A DNA stretch of 64,000 nucleotides, from NCBI RefSeq assembly GCF_003417535.1, contig NZ_QVLS01000007.1:186001-250000 (forward strand), in the 5' to 3' direction. Position numbers and translations under genes: made by a program. Shown here one piece after another: positions 21,333 through 32,072 of the stretch (positions are counted from its first letter, which is position 1; the number at the start of each line of letters is the position of its first letter). Below the pieces are notes generated by a model. That model saw only the letters and a program-made list of their open reading frames with translations, was not told the origin of the DNA and ran no database searches. The stretch is from Hydrogenophaga borbori. GTDB taxonomy: Bacteria; Pseudomonadota; Gammaproteobacteria; Burkholderiales; Burkholderiaceae_C.

Positions 21333-21995
21333 ATGAACCAGCCCACTTCCTTCGATTCGGCCCGCCCGGGCGCCGACCAGGTGTCGGCCTTGTGCGATGG
21401 CTACCTGGACGAGCGCGAAAGCGACGCCCTGTTCGCGCGCTGTCGCCTGGGCGACGAGGCCCTGGTGCAGTGGCGCGGCTACCAGCTCATCGGCGAGGTG
21501 CTGCGAGGCGATGGCGCGGCCCTGCCGGCCCGATCGCCCATGGATTTCCTGGCCGAGCTGAACCAGCGGCTCGACGCCGAGCACCAGCCCGCCGCGGACG
21601 CCGGGTCCCAGCCCGTGCGCGCCGTGCGTGGCGCGGCGGCGAACGACGCCCTGTTCCGCTGGAAGATGGTGTCGGGGCTGGCCAGCGTGGTGGCGGTCGC
21701 CGCCGTCGGCTGGACCGTGCTGGCCTCCGCGCCCAGCGGCCCGCAGGGGCCGGTGCTGGCCCAGGAGCGGGTGGCGCTGCCGCCCGCCACCCTGGCTTCG
21801 GCGGCGCCGCCGGCCGCGTCGGCCGGTGTGCCGTCCACGCGCCCGGTGATGGTGTCCACCTCGCAGGGCCCCCTCATCCGCGACCCGGCGCTGGAGCGCC
21901 TGCTGTCCGAGCACCGCCAGCACGGCGGCATGTCGGCCTTCCAGACCTCGACCGGTTTCATCCGCAACGCCACCTACGACGCCGACGCCCGCTGA
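21333..21995 (+). CDS. rseA: Anti-sigma-E factor RseA/MucA-like
   Basis: Inner-membrane anti-sigma factor of 220 aa that holds sigma-E inactive until cleaved. The cytoplasmic N-domain has the conserved QVSALCDGYLDERESDALF and QWRGYQLIGEVLRGD blocks. One TM helix lies near 110-125 (MVSGLASVVAVAAVGWTVLA). The rest is a periplasmic, Ala/Pro-rich tail. Its TGA shares a base with the ATG of rseB (TGATG), so the regulator pair is translationally coupled. Confidence 0.9.
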   Translation: MNQPTSFDSARPGADQVSALCDGYLDERESDALFARCRLGDEALVQWRGYQLIGEVLRGDGAALPARSPMDFLAELNQRLDAEHQPAADAGSQPVRAVRGAAANDALFRWKMVSGLASVVAVAAVGWTVLASAPSGPQGPVLAQERVALPPATLASAAPPAASAGVPSTRPVMVSTSQGPLIRDPALERLLSEHRQHGGMSAFQTSTGFIRNATYDADAR

Positions 21996-23083
21996 TGGCC
22001 GCGCCCATGACGACCGCCGCTTTCACCCCCGCCGTCCTGCCCTGCGCCCGTCGGCTTGGCGCGCCGCGGCTGCGCCGCTTCGGGGCCGCCCTGATCGTCT
22101 GGGCCTGCGCCGGTGGCTGGAGCGCACCGGCGCTGGCCCAGGGGGCCAGCGTGTCGCCGGGCGCGGGTTCCGCGCGCAGCGTCACCGAATGGCTCTCGCG
22201 CATGCACCAGGCCTCGCTCCAGCGCTCGTACACCGGCACGCTGGTCGTCAGCTCCGGCAGCGCGATGTCGGCCTCCAAGATCTGGCATGTGTGCGACGGC
22301 ACGCAGCAGATGGAGCGCGTGGAGACGCTCACCGGCGCGCCGCGCACCACCATCCGCCGCAACAGTGAGGTCATCACCTTCGAGCCGGAAACGCGCACCG
22401 CCATGGTCGAGAAGCGCGAATCGCTCGGCGTCTTTCCCGACATGCTGCGCACGCCGGCCAGCGCCATCGCGCAGTTCTATGGCGCCCGCGAAGTGGGGTA
22501 CCAGCGCGTGGCGGGCCACATGGCCGACATGGTGGAGATCGTGCCTCGCGATGAGTGGCGTTTCGGCTACCGGATCTGGTCCGAGAAGAAGAGTGGCCTG
22601 ATCGTGAAGCTGCAGACGCTGGGCGCCCAGGGAGAGGTGCTGGAGCAGGTGGCGTTCTCCGAGCTGCAGCTCGACGCGCCCGTGAGCATGGACAAGCTCG
22701 CGCGCCTCATGAAGGACACGCGCGGCTACGAGGTGATCAAGCCCGCGCTGCGCAAGACCACGCCTCAGGCCGAGGGCTGGCAGTTGAAGGAGTCCATCCC
22801 GGGCTTCACCGCCATGAGCTGCCACACGCGGGAAGTGCCCGGCGGTCCCCTGCCGGCGGGCCAGGCCCCCATGCAGTGGGTGTTCTCCGATGGGTTGGCG
22901 TCCGTGTCGCTGTTTGTCGAGCCCTTCGACCCGCAGCGCCACGGCAACGAGGAGCAGCAGGTGGCCATGGGGGCCACCCACTCCGTCAGCCGCCGCGTCG
23001 GCGACCATTGGGTGACTGCCCTGGGCGAGGTGCCGCCTGCCACCCTGAAGCGTTTCGCCGACGCCCTGGAGCGCATCCGCTGA
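21995..23083 (+). CDS. rseB: RseB/MucB-like periplasmic regulator of sigma E
   Basis: Periplasmic partner that shields RseA from proteolysis; 362 aa. A signal peptide ends near ALAQG (about 42-46). The MucB/RseB N-domain follows (WLSRMHQASLQRSYTGTLVVSSG, then WHVCDGTQQMERVETLTGAPR), and the C-domain contains IPGFTAMSCHTREV and VFSDGLASVSLFVEPF. Start choice: ATG 21995 overlaps the rseA stop; an internal ATG at 22007 is possible. Confidence 0.93.
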   Translation: MAAPMTTAAFTPAVLPCARRLGAPRLRRFGAALIVWACAGGWSAPALAQGASVSPGAGSARSVTEWLSRMHQASLQRSYTGTLVVSSGSAMSASKIWHVCDGTQQMERVETLTGAPRTTIRRNSEVITFEPETRTAMVEKRESLGVFPDMLRTPASAIAQFYGAREVGYQRVAGHMADMVEIVPRDEWRFGYRIWSEKKSGLIVKLQTLGAQGEVLEQVAFSELQLDAPVSMDKLARLMKDTRGYEVIKPALRKTTPQAEGWQLKESIPGFTAMSCHTREVPGGPLPAGQAPMQWVFSDGLASVSLFVEPFDPQRHGNEEQQVAMGATHSVSRRVGDHWVTALGEVPPATLKRFADALERIR

Positions 23084-23118
23084 GACCGCCCTTGATCGAC
23101 CACCGAAGAAAGCCGCCG

Positions 23119-24606
23119 ATGTCCGTTGCCCGACTCCGTCCCTCCCTGCAAGCCCTGGCCCTGGCCGCCGCCTTCGGTGCGGCCGGGTCGCTGGCCTTGC
23201 TCACGCCGACCCCCTCGCTCGCCCAGGCGGCCGCGACCAACGCGCGCGGCCTGCCGGATTTCACCGACCTCGTCGACCTGGTCGGCCCGTCGGTGGTCAA
23301 CATCCGCACGCTCGAGCGCGCCGCGGCGCGCGGCAATGCCGAGGGCGGCCCCGACGAGGAGATGCTGGAGTTCTTCCGCCGCTTCGGCATTCCGATCCCC
23401 CCGGGCGTGACGCCGCGCGGCCCGCGCCAGGGCCCGCCGTCCGACGAGGCGCGCCCGCGCGGCGTGGGCTCGGGCTTCGTGCTCAGCGCCGACGGCTTCA
23501 TCATGACCAACGCCCATGTCGTGGACGGCGCCGATGAGCTGATCGTCACGCTGGCGGACAAGCGCGAATTCAAGGCCCGCATCGTCGGCACCGATGCACG
23601 CACCGACGTGGCGGTGGTGAAGATCGAGGCCACCGGCCTGGCGCCGGTGAAGGTGGGCGACATCAACCGCCTGCGCGTGGGCGAATGGGTGATGGCGATC
23701 GGCTCGCCCTTCGGCCTGGAGAACACCGTCACGGCCGGCATCGTGAGCGCCAAGCAGCGCGACACGGGCGACTACCTGCCCTTCATCCAGACCGACGTGG
23801 CCATCAACCCGGGCAACTCGGGCGGGCCGCTGATCAACATGCGCGGCGAGGTCGTGGGCATCAACAGCCAGATCTACTCGCGCTCGGGCGGCTTCCAGGG
23901 CATCTCCTTCGCCATTCCCATCGACGAGGCCGTGCGTGTGTCCAACGAGCTGCGCGCCAGCGGGCGCGTCACGCGCGGGCGCATCGGCGTGCGCATCGAC
24001 CAGGTGGGCAAGGAAGTGGCCGAGTCGCTGGGCATGGCGCAGCCCAAGGGCGCGCTGGTGCGTGGCGTCGAGCCCGACTCGCCGGCCGCGAAGGCGGGCG
24101 TCGAGCCGGGCGACATCATCCTCAAGTTCGATGGCAAGGAGATCGACAAGTCGGTCGACCTGCCGCGCCTGGTGGGCAACACCAAGCCGGGCACGCGCAG
24201 CACCATGACGGTGTTGCGCCGGGGCAGCCAGCGCGAGCTGAACGTGGTGATCGCCGAGCTCGAGCCCGAGCGCCCCGAGGCGCGTGCCGCCGCCCCCGAG
24301 CCCAAGCCCGTGCCGAGCAACAACGCCACGCAGTCGCTGGGCCTGACGCTGGCCGAACTCGGCGCGGACGATGCCAAGGCGCTCAAGGTCAAGGGCGGCG
24401 TTCGCGTGATCGGCGTCACCGGCCCCGCCACCCGGGCCGGCCTGCGCGAAGGCGACGTGATCGTGGCGGTGGCCAACACCGAGGTGTCCTCGGTCAAGGA
24501 CGTGGAGGCCGTGCTCGCCAAGCTGGACAAGTCCAAGCCAGTGAATCTGCTGCTGCGCCGGGGCGAATGGGCCCAGTACGCGGTGGTGCGCCCGCAGCTT
24601 CGGTGA
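23119..24606 (+). CDS. mucD: Do-family periplasmic serine protease MucD/DegP-like
   Basis: Envelope quality-control protease of 495 aa. A signal peptide ends near SLAQA (33-37). The trypsin-like triad is H133 (TNAHVVDGAD), D163 (RTDVAVVKIE) and S234 (NPGNSGGPL). Two PDZ domains follow, about residues 285-370 and 400-490. A proline/glycine-rich activation loop near 90-112 is typical of MucD. As the last gene of the rpoE operon it degrades misfolded proteins and dampens the sigma-E response. The spacing from rseB is 35 bp. Confidence 0.95.
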   Translation: MSVARLRPSLQALALAAAFGAAGSLALLTPTPSLAQAAATNARGLPDFTDLVDLVGPSVVNIRTLERAAARGNAEGGPDEEMLEFFRRFGIPIPPGVTPRGPRQGPPSDEARPRGVGSGFVLSADGFIMTNAHVVDGADELIVTLADKREFKARIVGTDARTDVAVVKIEATGLAPVKVGDINRLRVGEWVMAIGSPFGLENTVTAGIVSAKQRDTGDYLPFIQTDVAINPGNSGGPLINMRGEVVGINSQIYSRSGGFQGISFAIPIDEAVRVSNELRASGRVTRGRIGVRIDQVGKEVAESLGMAQPKGALVRGVEPDSPAAKAGVEPGDIILKFDGKEIDKSVDLPRLVGNTKPGTRSTMTVLRRGSQRELNVVIAELEPERPEARAAAPEPKPVPSNNATQSLGLTLAELGADDAKALKVKGGVRVIGVTGPATRAGLREGDVIVAVANTEVSSVKDVEAVLAKLDKSKPVNLLLRRGEWAQYAVVRPQLR

Positions 24607-24880
24607 CGGGCCCGGGTGTGGAACGCCTTTCGGGTGGCTTGGGCCAATAACCCCCGCCCGTCCCCGGGCATCGGCGCCGTCTGTCGCCAGGTGTTTCGGG
24701 GACGCGACGCCCTCCCAAGCCCGTCCGACGGGTCGGTCATCAGGGAAGTTAGTAAGCACCAACAGAAATTCGGCCAGTCTTGACCGGATTCGCTAAAATC
24801 CCGCGCGTTGTTGACGGATTGAAGCCGGCGCGCGAGCACCCAATTCACGATGCGGGAGCCCAAAGGTTCCCGGTGGTCCT

Positions 24881-24925
24881 TGATCCACAGCCGTTGCACA
24901 GCTTGTACCCAGAGCCTGTGGATAA
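24881..24925. other. Pair of DnaA-box-like nonamers in opposite orientation
   Basis: TGATCCACA (24881-24889) differs by one base from the DnaA consensus TTATCCACA, and TGTGGATAA (24917-24925) is the exact reverse complement of it. They are 27 bp apart. No dnaA, dnaN or parAB gene is near, so this is not obviously the replication origin; it could be a DnaA titration or regulatory site. Confidence 0.45.
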
Positions 24926-25005
24926 GCTGTAAACAACTGCCCTGTTGCGGCCCGGCGACAGGGTGGGGAAGCTTGGTGGCGGCTGTCTGCGGGGGGCTTT
25001 TTGCC

Positions 25006-25011
25006 TACAAT
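25006..25011 (+). promoter_or_regulatory. -10-like TACAAT before the putative small RNA
   Basis: TACAAT in the context TTTTTGCCTACAATG lies about 40 bp before a strong terminator. The -35 region is weak. Confidence 0.4.
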
Positions 25012-25017
25012 GAAACC

Positions 25018-25082
25018 CCAACTATCGCAGTTGCCATTGATTGTTGGTTACGGGCGCGTCAGCAGCTGACGCGCCCTTTTTT
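25018..25082 (+). ncRNA. Putative small RNA (about 65 nt) upstream of lepA
   Basis: A transcript starting just after the TACAAT element would have a first small hairpin (CAACT-ATCGC-AGTTG, 25019-25033) and end at the 25052-25082 terminator, giving about 65 nt. Promoter-plus-terminator spacing and two stems are the only evidence. It could equally be a lepA leader attenuator. Confidence 0.35.
25052..25082 (+). terminator. Strong intrinsic terminator upstream of lepA
   Basis: GGGCGCGTCA pairs with TGACGCGCCC around GCAGC, followed by six T. It lies 57 bp before the lepA ATG, so it either ends a small upstream transcript or attenuates lepA transcription. Confidence 0.85.
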
Positions 25083-25139
25083 ATGGTCGCGCGCCCTGGC
25101 CCGGCGCGCGATGAACATGGTCCCTGGCCCGGCCTTCCG

Positions 25140-26947
<1,808 letters not shown>

Positions 26948-26948
<1 letters not shown>

Positions 26949-27925
26949 TGAAGTCCACGATGGGTGCGGTCACGGGGATCATCCTCGCGGCGTTCGGGCT
27001 CTATGCCGTGGCCTGGTACATGGGCGCGGTCGAGGGCAATTTTTCACTCCTGCTGCTGCTGGCGACGCTCGTCACCGGCGTCTACTGGGTGATCGACAAG
27101 CTGGTCTTCCTGCCGCAGCGCCGCCGCGCGGCCGACCAGCTCGTGATGGAGCACCACCAGCGCAAGGAAGCCCTGGCCAAGCAGGGCTTCAGCCAGATCG
27201 AGGGCGACATCGAACCGGCGCGGCAGCGGGCGCTGGCCCAGCCCTGGTGGCTGGATTGGACGGCGGGCCTGTTCCCGGTGATCCTGGCCGTCTTCGTGCT
27301 CCGCTCCTTCCTGTTCGAGCCCTTCAAAATCCCCTCGGGCTCCATGATTCCCACCCTGCGCGTGGGCGACCTGATCCTGGTGAACAAGTACCACTACGGC
27401 ATCCGCCTGCCCGTGGTCAACACCAAGGTCTGGGACAACCAGGCGCCGCAGCGCGGCGACGTGGTCGTCTTCCGCTACCCGCCCAAGCCCAGCCTGGACT
27501 ACATCAAGCGCGTGATCGGCCTGCCCGGTGACGAGGTGGCCTACCTGAACAAGCAACTCACGGTGAACGGCCAGCCCGTGCCGCGGGTGGCGCAGCCCGA
27601 CTTCTTCGACAAGGACTCGATGCGCTACGCCAAGCAATGGCAGGAAAGCCTGGGCGGCAAGCAGTACAACACCCTCACCGAGGACAACCGCCCGGCCTTC
27701 GTCGACGGCGCCACCCAGTTCCCGTTCGCCGAGAACTGCCGCTACAGCGTGGAGGGCGCGGTCTGCAAGGTGCCGGCCGGCCATTACTTCATGATGGGCG
27801 ACAATCGCGACAATTCGCTCGACTCGCGGTATTGGGGCTTCGTGCCCGAAGCGAATATCGTGGGCAAGGCCTTCTTGGTCTGGATGAATTTCGGCGACCT
27901 CGGTCGCATCGGACGATTCGAGTAA
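26948..27925 (+). CDS. lepB: Signal peptidase I
   Basis: Inner-membrane leader peptidase of 325 aa that cleaves Sec and Tat signal peptides. Two N-terminal TM segments (about 7-25 and 32-49) and a third hydrophobic stretch near 106-122 precede the catalytic serine S132 (PSGSMIPTL). The general-base lysine is K187 (LDYIKRVIGLPGD). The box E sequence GDNRDNSLDSRYWG is present. It is coupled to lepA and followed by a DUF4845 gene, the normal betaproteobacterial order. Confidence 0.96.
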
Positions 27926-27948
27926 GAGCGAACCCTGAGGAGGAGCGC

Positions 27949-28296
27949 ATGAAGCTGAAGCGGCAACAACGGGGCCTGACGTTCGTCGGCCTGATCATCG
28001 TCGGCACCCTGCTGGCGCTCGCGGGCATCGTGGCGGCCCAGGTGTTCCCCACCTACCTCGAGTACATGGCCGTGCAGAAGGCGGTGCAGAAGGCCTCGGC
28101 GGGCAGCACGGTGGCCGAGGTGCGCGACATCTTCGACAAGGCGGCCACGATCGACGACATCCGCACCATCTCGGGCAAGGACCTCACCGTGGGCAAGCAG
28201 GGCGACCGCGTGGTGGTGTCCTACGACTACGCCCGCGAAATCCACCTGGCCGGGCCGGCCTGGCTGGTCATGAAGTACAAGGGCAGCTCGCAATGA
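27949..28296 (+). CDS. DUF4845 family small membrane protein
   Basis: Protein of 115 aa with a single N-terminal TM helix (about 9-31: [23 protein letters not shown]) and a soluble domain rich in charged helices. The start has a pilin-like RGLTF motif but lacks a proven type IV leader function. This family is conserved between lepB and rnc in betaproteobacteria; the function is not known. A GGAGG-type ribosome site precedes the ATG. Confidence 0.88.
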   Translation: MKLKRQQRGLTFVGLIIVGTLLALAGIVAAQVFPTYLEYMAVQKAVQKASAGSTVAEVRDIFDKAATIDDIRTISGKDLTVGKQGDRVVVSYDYAREIHLAGPAWLVMKYKGSSQ

Positions 28297-28315
28297 GCGC
28301 GGCCCGGTTGATGGT

Positions 28316-28999
28316 TTGAGCCCCGATCTCACCGCGCTGCAGGGCCGGCTGCAGCACCGCTTTGCCAACCCACGCCTGCTGGAGCGGGCGCTGACCCACC
28401 GCAGCTTCGGCGCCGACCACAACGAGCGCCTGGAATTCCTGGGCGACTCCGTGCTCAACCTGGCCATTTCCGGCCTGCTGTTCGAGAAGCTGGACGCCTT
28501 GCCCGAGGGCGATCTGTCCCGCATCCGCGCCAACCTGGTCAAGCAGGACACCTTGTTCGGGCTGGCCCAGGCGCTGGGCCTGTCGTCCGGCCTGCGGCTG
28601 GGCGATGGCGAGAAGCGCTCGGGTGGGCACAAGCGCCCCTCCATCCTGGCCGACGCCCTGGAGGCCGTGATCGGCGCCGTCTACCTCGACGCCGGTTTCG
28701 AGACCGCCTCGGCCCTGGTGCGGCGGCTGTACGGCGGCGTGGAGCTGAGTCACACCATGACGGCCCTGGGCAAGGACCCGAAAACCGAATTGCAGGAGTG
28801 GCTGCAGGGCCGCAAAATGAAGCTGCCCGTCTACCGCGTGGTGGCCACGCTGGGTGAAGCCCACAAGCAGACCTTCGACGTGGAGTGCACCGTGCAGGAG
28901 TCCGGTCACAGCGAGCGCGGCATTGGCGCCTCGCGGCGCGCGGGCGAGCAGGCCGCCGCCGCCGCCATGCTGCAGCACCTGATGGCCAGCGCGCGCTGA
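28316..28999 (+). CDS. rnc: Ribonuclease III
   Basis: Double-strand RNA endonuclease of 227 aa that processes rRNA precursors and structured mRNAs. The start is a TTG at 28316; no in-frame ATG exists nearby and the protein then begins [16 protein letters not shown] as in relatives. The signature [16 protein letters not shown] and the second metal-site region [13 protein letters not shown] are present, and a dsRNA-binding domain occupies about 155-225. It is followed after 11 bp by era. Confidence 0.95.
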   Translation: MSPDLTALQGRLQHRFANPRLLERALTHRSFGADHNERLEFLGDSVLNLAISGLLFEKLDALPEGDLSRIRANLVKQDTLFGLAQALGLSSGLRLGDGEKRSGGHKRPSILADALEAVIGAVYLDAGFETASALVRRLYGGVELSHTMTALGKDPKTELQEWLQGRKMKLPVYRVVATLGEAHKQTFDVECTVQESGHSERGIGASRRAGEQAAAAAMLQHLMASAR

Positions 29000-29010
29000 C
29001 GAACCGATCC

Positions 29011-30009
29011 ATGAGCCAGAAGACACCCGCCCCCCCGCCCGCCGACAACCTCGAGGCCATGCTGGCGCGCGCCCTGGGCAAGCCCGGCGCGACCGAGGCC
29101 GCTGAGCCCAGGCCCGAGGTGGCCGAGGCCGACAAGCGCTGTGGCTACGTTGCCATCGTGGGCAAGCCCAACGTGGGCAAGTCCACCCTGCTCAACGCGC
29201 TGGTGGGGCAAAAGGTCAGCATCACCTCGCGCAAGGCCCAGACCACGCGGCACCGCATCACCGGCATCCGCACCGAAGGCGCTTCGCAGTACATCTTCGT
29301 CGATACCCCGGGTTTCCAGACCCGCCATGGCAATGCGCTCAACCGCTCGCTCAACAAGACCGTGCTGGGCGCCGTGGCCGATGTCGACCTGATCCTCTTC
29401 GTGGTGGAGGCCGGCCGATTCAACCTGGCCGACGCCAAGGTGCTGTCGCTGCTGCCGCCGGACGTGCCGGTGATTCTGCTGGCCAACAAGCTGGACGAGG
29501 TGCACCGCCGCGGCGACCTGGCGCCCTGGCTGCGATCCATGCAGGAGCGTCACGCCTTCGCCGAGTTCGTGCCCATGTCGGCCAAGGCCGCCAAGGACAT
29601 CCAGCGCCTGTTCACCATCTGCGAGAAGTACCTGCCGCAGCAGCCCTGGATCCACGACGCCGAGGACCTGACCGACCGCAGCGAGCGCTTCATGGCCGCC
29701 GAAATGGTGCGCGAAAAGCTGTTCCGCCTCACCGGCGACGAGCTGCCGTACACCTCCACGGTGATCATCGACCGCTTCGAGGAAGAGGGACAGCTGCGCC
29801 GCATCGCCGCCACCATCGTGGTCGAGCGCGAAGGGCACAAGGGCATGGTGATCGGCGACAAGGGCGAGAAGCTCAAGCGCATCGGCACCGAGGCCCGCAT
29901 GGAGCTGGAAAAGCTCTGGGGCGGCAAGGTCTTCCTGGAGCTGTGGGTCAAGGTCCGCTCCGGCTGGGCCGACGACGAGGCCCGCGTGCGCTCCTTTGGA
30001 TATGAATGA
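29011..30009 (+). CDS. era: GTPase Era (16S rRNA/30S assembly)
   Basis: Ribosome-biogenesis GTPase of 332 aa. The P-loop GKPNVGKST is at 51-59, the switch region TTRHRITG follows, then DTPGF and NKLDE. A KH domain is at the C-terminus ([23 protein letters not shown]). An unusual Pro/Ala-rich extension of about 40 residues precedes the G domain compared with the E. coli protein. It is placed between rnc and recO as in most proteobacteria. Confidence 0.96.
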   Translation: MSQKTPAPPPADNLEAMLARALGKPGATEAAEPRPEVAEADKRCGYVAIVGKPNVGKSTLLNALVGQKVSITSRKAQTTRHRITGIRTEGASQYIFVDTPGFQTRHGNALNRSLNKTVLGAVADVDLILFVVEAGRFNLADAKVLSLLPPDVPVILLANKLDEVHRRGDLAPWLRSMQERHAFAEFVPMSAKAAKDIQRLFTICEKYLPQQPWIHDAEDLTDRSERFMAAEMVREKLFRLTGDELPYTSTVIIDRFEEEGQLRRIAATIVVEREGHKGMVIGDKGEKLKRIGTEARMELEKLWGGKVFLELWVKVRSGWADDEARVRSFGYE

Positions 30010-30099
30010 GCTCCCCCCGCTCCACCGCCGCGCGGGTCGCTGCCCCCCGCGGGGGCCGGTCTGCCTTGGGGCGGCCCGGTGGCAGGCCGATGCCTAGCG
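30010..30099. repeat. GC-rich palindromic intergenic element (possible REP-like repeat)
   Basis: The era-recO gap is nearly pure G/C with nested inverted repeats, including CCCCCCGCGGGGG (around 30043-30055) and a GGCCGGTCTGCC arm facing GGCAGGCC. It looks like the short palindromic elements scattered between Comamonadaceae genes, but other copies cannot be seen in this window. Confidence 0.4.
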
Positions 30100-30897
30100 A
30101 TGAAGGCCCGGGTAGCCGACGAGTCCGCGTTCGTCCTGCACCGCTACGACTGGAGCGAGACCAGCCTCGTGCTGGAGGTGTTCACGCGTTACCACGGTCG
30201 CATCGCCCTGGTGGCCAAGGGCGTGAAGCGGCCCACCTCGCAGTTCCGCCCCGTGCTGCTGCCGCTGCAGCCGCTGCAGCTGAGCTGGAGCGGCGATGCC
30301 GAGGTCCGCACGCTCAAGGCCGCGCAGTGGGTGGGTGGGCATGTCATGCCCACCGGCGAGGCGCTCATCGCGGGCAGCTACCTGAATGAGCTGCTGATGC
30401 GCCTGCTGGCGCGCGAAGACCCCTACCCGCGCCTGTTCGACTGGTTCGCCACGGCCGTGCACACCCTGGCCGAGCAGCCCGACGCGCGCAGCGTGGTGCT
30501 GCGCGCCTTCGAGCTGCTGCTGCTGCGCGAGACCGGCCTGCTGCCCGACCTGCGGCGCGAGGGCGCGACGCTGGCCCCCTTGAGCGAGGTCGGGCGCTAC
30601 GTGTTGCAGCCCGAGTCCGGCCTGCGCCTGGCGCACGACGAGGACCACCACGCGCTGGACGCGGCGCGCTGGCGCGGGCTGCAGCAGGCGCTGGACGGGC
30701 CGGCCCCTTTCGTGCCCGTGTTGCGGGCCTGCGCCGAGATCGCGCCGACCCTGCGCATCCCCCTGCGCAACCTGCTGCTCTACCATGGCAACGTGCGCGT
30801 GTTCGGCACGCGCCAGCTTCTGCTCGATGTGCAGGCCCTGCGCCGCCGCCGCGGGCATGCCGCCGATGCCCCTTCCACCGATCCCACCGACTCCTGA
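30100..30897 (+). CDS. recO: DNA repair protein RecO
   Basis: RecF-pathway mediator of 265 aa that loads RecA. The N-terminal OB-fold is recognisable ([36 protein letters not shown]), followed by a helical domain with [16 protein letters not shown] and an [11 protein letters not shown] block. The zinc cysteines of some RecO proteins are absent. The ATG at 30100 is chosen over a GTG seven codons upstream because it gives the conserved MKARVADE start. It lies in the era-recO-pdxJ order. Confidence 0.93.
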   Translation: MKARVADESAFVLHRYDWSETSLVLEVFTRYHGRIALVAKGVKRPTSQFRPVLLPLQPLQLSWSGDAEVRTLKAAQWVGGHVMPTGEALIAGSYLNELLMRLLAREDPYPRLFDWFATAVHTLAEQPDARSVVLRAFELLLLRETGLLPDLRREGATLAPLSEVGRYVLQPESGLRLAHDEDHHALDAARWRGLQQALDGPAPFVPVLRACAEIAPTLRIPLRNLLLYHGNVRVFGTRQLLLDVQALRRRRGHAADAPSTDPTDS

Positions 30898-30909
30898 CTG
30901 GGCCTGAGC

Positions 30910-31665
30910 ATGGTGCACAACCGGACCGCGCTGTCGGTCAACCTCAACAAGGTCGCGCTGGTGCGCAACACCCGCCACCTGGGCATTCCTTCCGTCGTCC
31001 GCGCGGCCGAGCTGTGTCTGCGGGCCGGCGCCGCCGGCATCACCGTGCACCCGCGGCCCGACGAGCGCCACATCCGCGCGCACGACGTGCACGAGCTGGC
31101 CGCCGCGCTCAAGGCCTGGCCCGGTCGCGAATACAACATCGAGGGCAACCCCTTCCACAACCTCATGGACTTCGTGCGCGCGGTGCGCCCGCACCAGGCC
31201 ACCTTCGTGCCCGACGCCGAGGGCCAGTTCACCAGCGACCACGGCTGGCGCTTTCCCGGCGACGCCGAGCGCCTGCGCCCCCTGATCGCCGAATGCCACG
31301 CGCTGGGCGTGCGCGTGAGCCTGTTCATGGACGCCGAGGCCGACCAGATGGCCGCGGCCCGGGCGGTCGGTGCCGACCGGGTCGAGCTCTACACCGAACC
31401 CTACGCCGCCGCCTTCGGCACGCCGGCGCAGGACGAGCAGCTGCACCGCTTCGCGCGGGCCGCGCGGGCCGCGCTGGACGCTGGCCTGGCGGTCAACGCC
31501 GGGCACGACCTCAACCGCGACAACCTCACGCCCTTCCTGCGCCAGGTGCCGGGCGTGAGCGAAGTCTCCATCGGCCACGCGCTGATCGCCGACGCGCTGG
31601 AGCTGGGCTACGGGGCCACCGTCCAGGCCTACAACCGCTGCATCGACGGCGCGTTCGGCGCATGA
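30910..31665 (+). CDS. pdxJ: Pyridoxine 5'-phosphate synthase
   Basis: Final ring-closing enzyme of deoxyxylulose-dependent vitamin B6 synthesis; TIM barrel of 251 aa. Recognisable are the start [17 protein letters not shown], the RHIRAHDV region, NIEGNP, and [12 protein letters not shown]. The end [14 protein letters not shown] is typical. Its stop overlaps the acpS start by 4 bp (ATGA). Confidence 0.97.
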   Translation: MVHNRTALSVNLNKVALVRNTRHLGIPSVVRAAELCLRAGAAGITVHPRPDERHIRAHDVHELAAALKAWPGREYNIEGNPFHNLMDFVRAVRPHQATFVPDAEGQFTSDHGWRFPGDAERLRPLIAECHALGVRVSLFMDAEADQMAAARAVGADRVELYTEPYAAAFGTPAQDEQLHRFARAARAALDAGLAVNAGHDLNRDNLTPFLRQVPGVSEVSIGHALIADALELGYGATVQAYNRCIDGAFGA

Positions 31666-32072
31666 GCATTTACGGCATCGGCACCGACATCTGCGACGTG
31701 CGCCGCATCGCGGCCACGCTGGAGCGCCAGGGCGAACGATTCGCCGGCAAGGTGCTCAGCGAGGCCGAGTTCGCCGTCTGGCAGCGCCGCAGCGCGCGCT
31801 GGCCGCAGCGCGGCCTGCGCTACCTGGCCACGCGCTTCTCGGCCAAGGAGGCTTTTTCCAAGGCCATCGGCCTGGGCATGCGCATGCCCATGAGCTGGCG
31901 CCGCTGCGAGATCGCCAACCTGCCCAGCGGCCAGCCCGTGATCGTGCTGCACGGCGAGCTCAAGGCCTGGTTCGAGGCGCGCGGCCTGCGCGCCCACGTG
32001 ACCGTGACCGACGAAACCGACTACGCGGCCAGCTTCGTGGTCGTTGAGCGCACAACCCCCCCTTCGCCATGA
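31662..32072 (+). CDS. acpS: Holo-ACP synthase
   Basis: 4'-phosphopantetheinyl transferase of 136 aa that activates acyl carrier protein such as that encoded at 18664-18903. The metal and CoA motifs [10 protein letters not shown] near the N-terminus and [12 protein letters not shown] (about 61-72) are present. It starts inside the pdxJ stop, and its own stop overlaps the nagZ start by 4 bp, so pdxJ-acpS-nagZ are translationally coupled. Confidence 0.95.
   Translation: MSIYGIGTDICDVRRIAATLERQGERFAGKVLSEAEFAVWQRRSARWPQRGLRYLATRFSAKEAFSKAIGLGMRMPMSWRRCEIANLPSGQPVIVLHGELKAWFEARGLRAHVTVTDETDYAASFVVVERTTPPSP

Larger units (their letters stand above)
24607..25139. other. 533-bp intergenic region before lepA with promoter-, DnaA-box- and terminator-like signals
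   Basis: No convincing protein gene is present; a 97-codon open frame at 24850-25143 has no recognisable features. The region holds a -10-like CTAAAATC at 24793-24800, two DnaA-box-like nonamers (24881-24889 and 24917-24925), inverted repeats ACAGCTT/AAGCTGT (24898-24904 and 24924-24930), a TACAAT -10-like element (25006-25011), and an intrinsic terminator (25052-25082). Confidence 0.6.
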
